A stretch of DNA of 64,000 nucleotides from Sphaerospermopsis kisseleviana NIES-73 (GTDB taxonomy: Bacteria > Cyanobacteriota > Cyanobacteriia > Cyanobacteriales > Nostocaceae). A program made the translations under genes and the position numbers. The stretch's first letter is position 1, and the number at the start of each line of letters is the position of its first letter. Location: positions 124,001 to 188,000 of the forward strand of contig NZ_AP018315.1 in the NCBI RefSeq assembly GCF_002368075.1. The letters are read 5' to 3'. Under the pieces are notes generated by a model. That model did not search any database, had not been told where the DNA came from, and saw nothing but the letters and a program-made list of their open reading frames with translations. Below, piece after piece: positions 63,399 through 64,000 of this stretch.

Positions 63399-64000
63399 AT
63401 ACCAGTAAAAAAGACCAACCCTATACCAGCCGCTTGAAAGGAGTAGCTGCATTGCTTGGAGATAGCGTTTACCCAAGTGAAGATACTATTAGCAATCCGC
63501 ATACAATTGGCATTGAGTCTATAAAACTGCCTAGTTCTCAACCCCGGCGTTACTTTGATGCGGAAAAGCTAGAACAGTTAGTAATATCAGTTAAAGAACA
63601 TGGTATTTTAGAACCTCTGTTAGTTCGTCCTCTGGAAGCAGGACAATATGAGTTAGTTGCAGGGGAGCGACGCTACCGAGCCGCTATCAAAGTGGGGCTG
63701 ACAGAAGTACCTGTTGTTGTTAGAAAACTCAACGATAGAGAAGCCTTGCAGTTATCGCTAGTTGAAAACCTGGTTCGAGAGGATTTGAACCCAGTCGAAG
63801 AGACTGAAGGTATTCTTCAGCTTTTAAGTTTGCGGTTAGATCAGGATACGGATAACGTGATTTCACTGCTCTACCGAATGCAAAATGAAGCCAAAGGCAA
63901 AGTTACCCAAAACGTTTTGGGTAACGAAGAATCAGAAGCAATAGAAGCTGTATTTGATGCCTTGGGAATGATCACCTGGGAATCTTTTGTTAGCAGTCGT
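63395..64000 (+). CDS. parB: ParB partition protein (truncated by window edge)
   Basis: The first 202 codons of a ParB. The GTG start overlaps the parA stop (GTGA). The ParB/Srx CTPase core is clear: SQPRRYFDAEKLEQL, ILEPLLVRPLE, and VAGERRYRAAIKVGL, then LVENLVREDLNPVEE. ParB binds centromere-like sites and loads onto DNA as a clamp. The HTH part has begun only partly before the sequence ends. A 24-bp perfect palindrome lies inside the gene. Confidence 0.92.
   Translation, partial: MNTSKKDQPYTSRLKGVAALLGDSVYPSEDTISNPHTIGIESIKLPSSQPRRYFDAEKLEQLVISVKEHGILEPLLVRPLEAGQYELVAGERRYRAAIKVGLTEVPVVVRKLNDREALQLSLVENLVREDLNPVEETEGILQLLSLRLDQDTDNVISLLYRMQNEAKGKVTQNVLGNEESEAIEAVFDALGMITWESFVSSR
63902..63925. 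promoter_or_regulatory. 24-bp perfect palindrome inside parB
   Basis: GTTACCCAAAAC followed by its exact reverse complement. It encodes VTQNVLGN in the parB frame, so it must satisfy both protein and DNA constraints. Its core CCAAAACGTTTTGG is almost the same as the palindrome at 60311-60326. It may be a binding site for ParB or another regulator. Confidence 0.5.

Overview
The window looks like one segment of a large conjugative plasmid (or plasmid-like replicon) of a filamentous, Nostoc/Anabaena-type cyanobacterium. The DNA is AT-rich. HIP1 octamers (GCGATCGC) occur in many genes, for example near 14288, 22226, 26288, 45679 and 63163. The dispersed GC-rich hairpins and the repeats related to CGCAGAGGCGCAGAG are typical of Nostocales. 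The GUN4-domain and Ycf46-like proteins also point to a cyanobacterium. Every function below comes from reading motifs in the translations; no database search was run.

Layout. (1) 1-12.7 kb is accessory DNA: a PIN protein, the eroded end of an IS605-type element, a GC-rich cytochrome P450, a 1406-residue SNF2 helicase, and a roughly 4-kb island (PD-(D/E)XK-like nuclease, Ycf46-like AAA+ ATPase, HTH protein). That island lies between two 351-bp inverted copies of a small gene. (2) 12.9-29.7 kb is a type IV secretion (conjugation) cluster on the + strand: VirB2-, B3-, B4-, B5-, B6-, B8-, B10- and B9-like genes, then a VirD4-like coupling protein. Two large unrecognised proteins and a lone nucleotidyltransferase sit among or after them. 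No VirB11 or relaxase was recognised. (3) 37.5-29.9 kb on the - strand is a six-gene type III CRISPR effector operon (cmr1, a RAMP gene, a Csx11/Cas10-like gene, cmr4, cmr5, a RAMP gene). The large subunit keeps its HD motif but lacks GGDD. No array, adaptation genes or cas6 are visible.

(4) 37.7-51.6 kb on the + strand is a replication and ubiquitin-like block. It has a primase-polymerase, then a tightly coupled PRTRC-type cassette (ubiquitin-like protein, E2-like protein, JAB peptidase, ThiF/E1). These are followed by a beta clamp, a clamp-loader gene dnaX and a compact family-B DNA polymerase. dnaX carries an IS1634-like insertion whose precise excision would restore the frame. The polymerase ends in QLSLF, a textbook clamp-binding peptide, and a small acidic protein next to the primase ends in QLTLF. 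(5) 51.6-58.0 kb on the - strand holds a GUN4-domain protein, a lipase/acyltransferase and a giant transglutaminase-like/NACHT/HEAT protein, which resembles a conflict (defence) operon. (6) 58.2-64 kb on the + strand holds the other clamp-loader subunits (delta and delta prime), a SAP/Rho-N-like repeat protein, two SSB-type proteins and parA-parB, with parB running off the right edge.

Taken together, the element appears to carry its own primase, SSB, sliding clamp, complete clamp loader and polymerase, its own partition and conjugation machinery, and two defence-like modules. The most unusual points are the plasmid-borne clamp/loader/PolB replisome, its physical coupling to a bacterial ubiquitin-like cassette whose Ubl has an internal GTKG followed by an 82-residue extension, and the lipase/NACHT/GUN4 trio.
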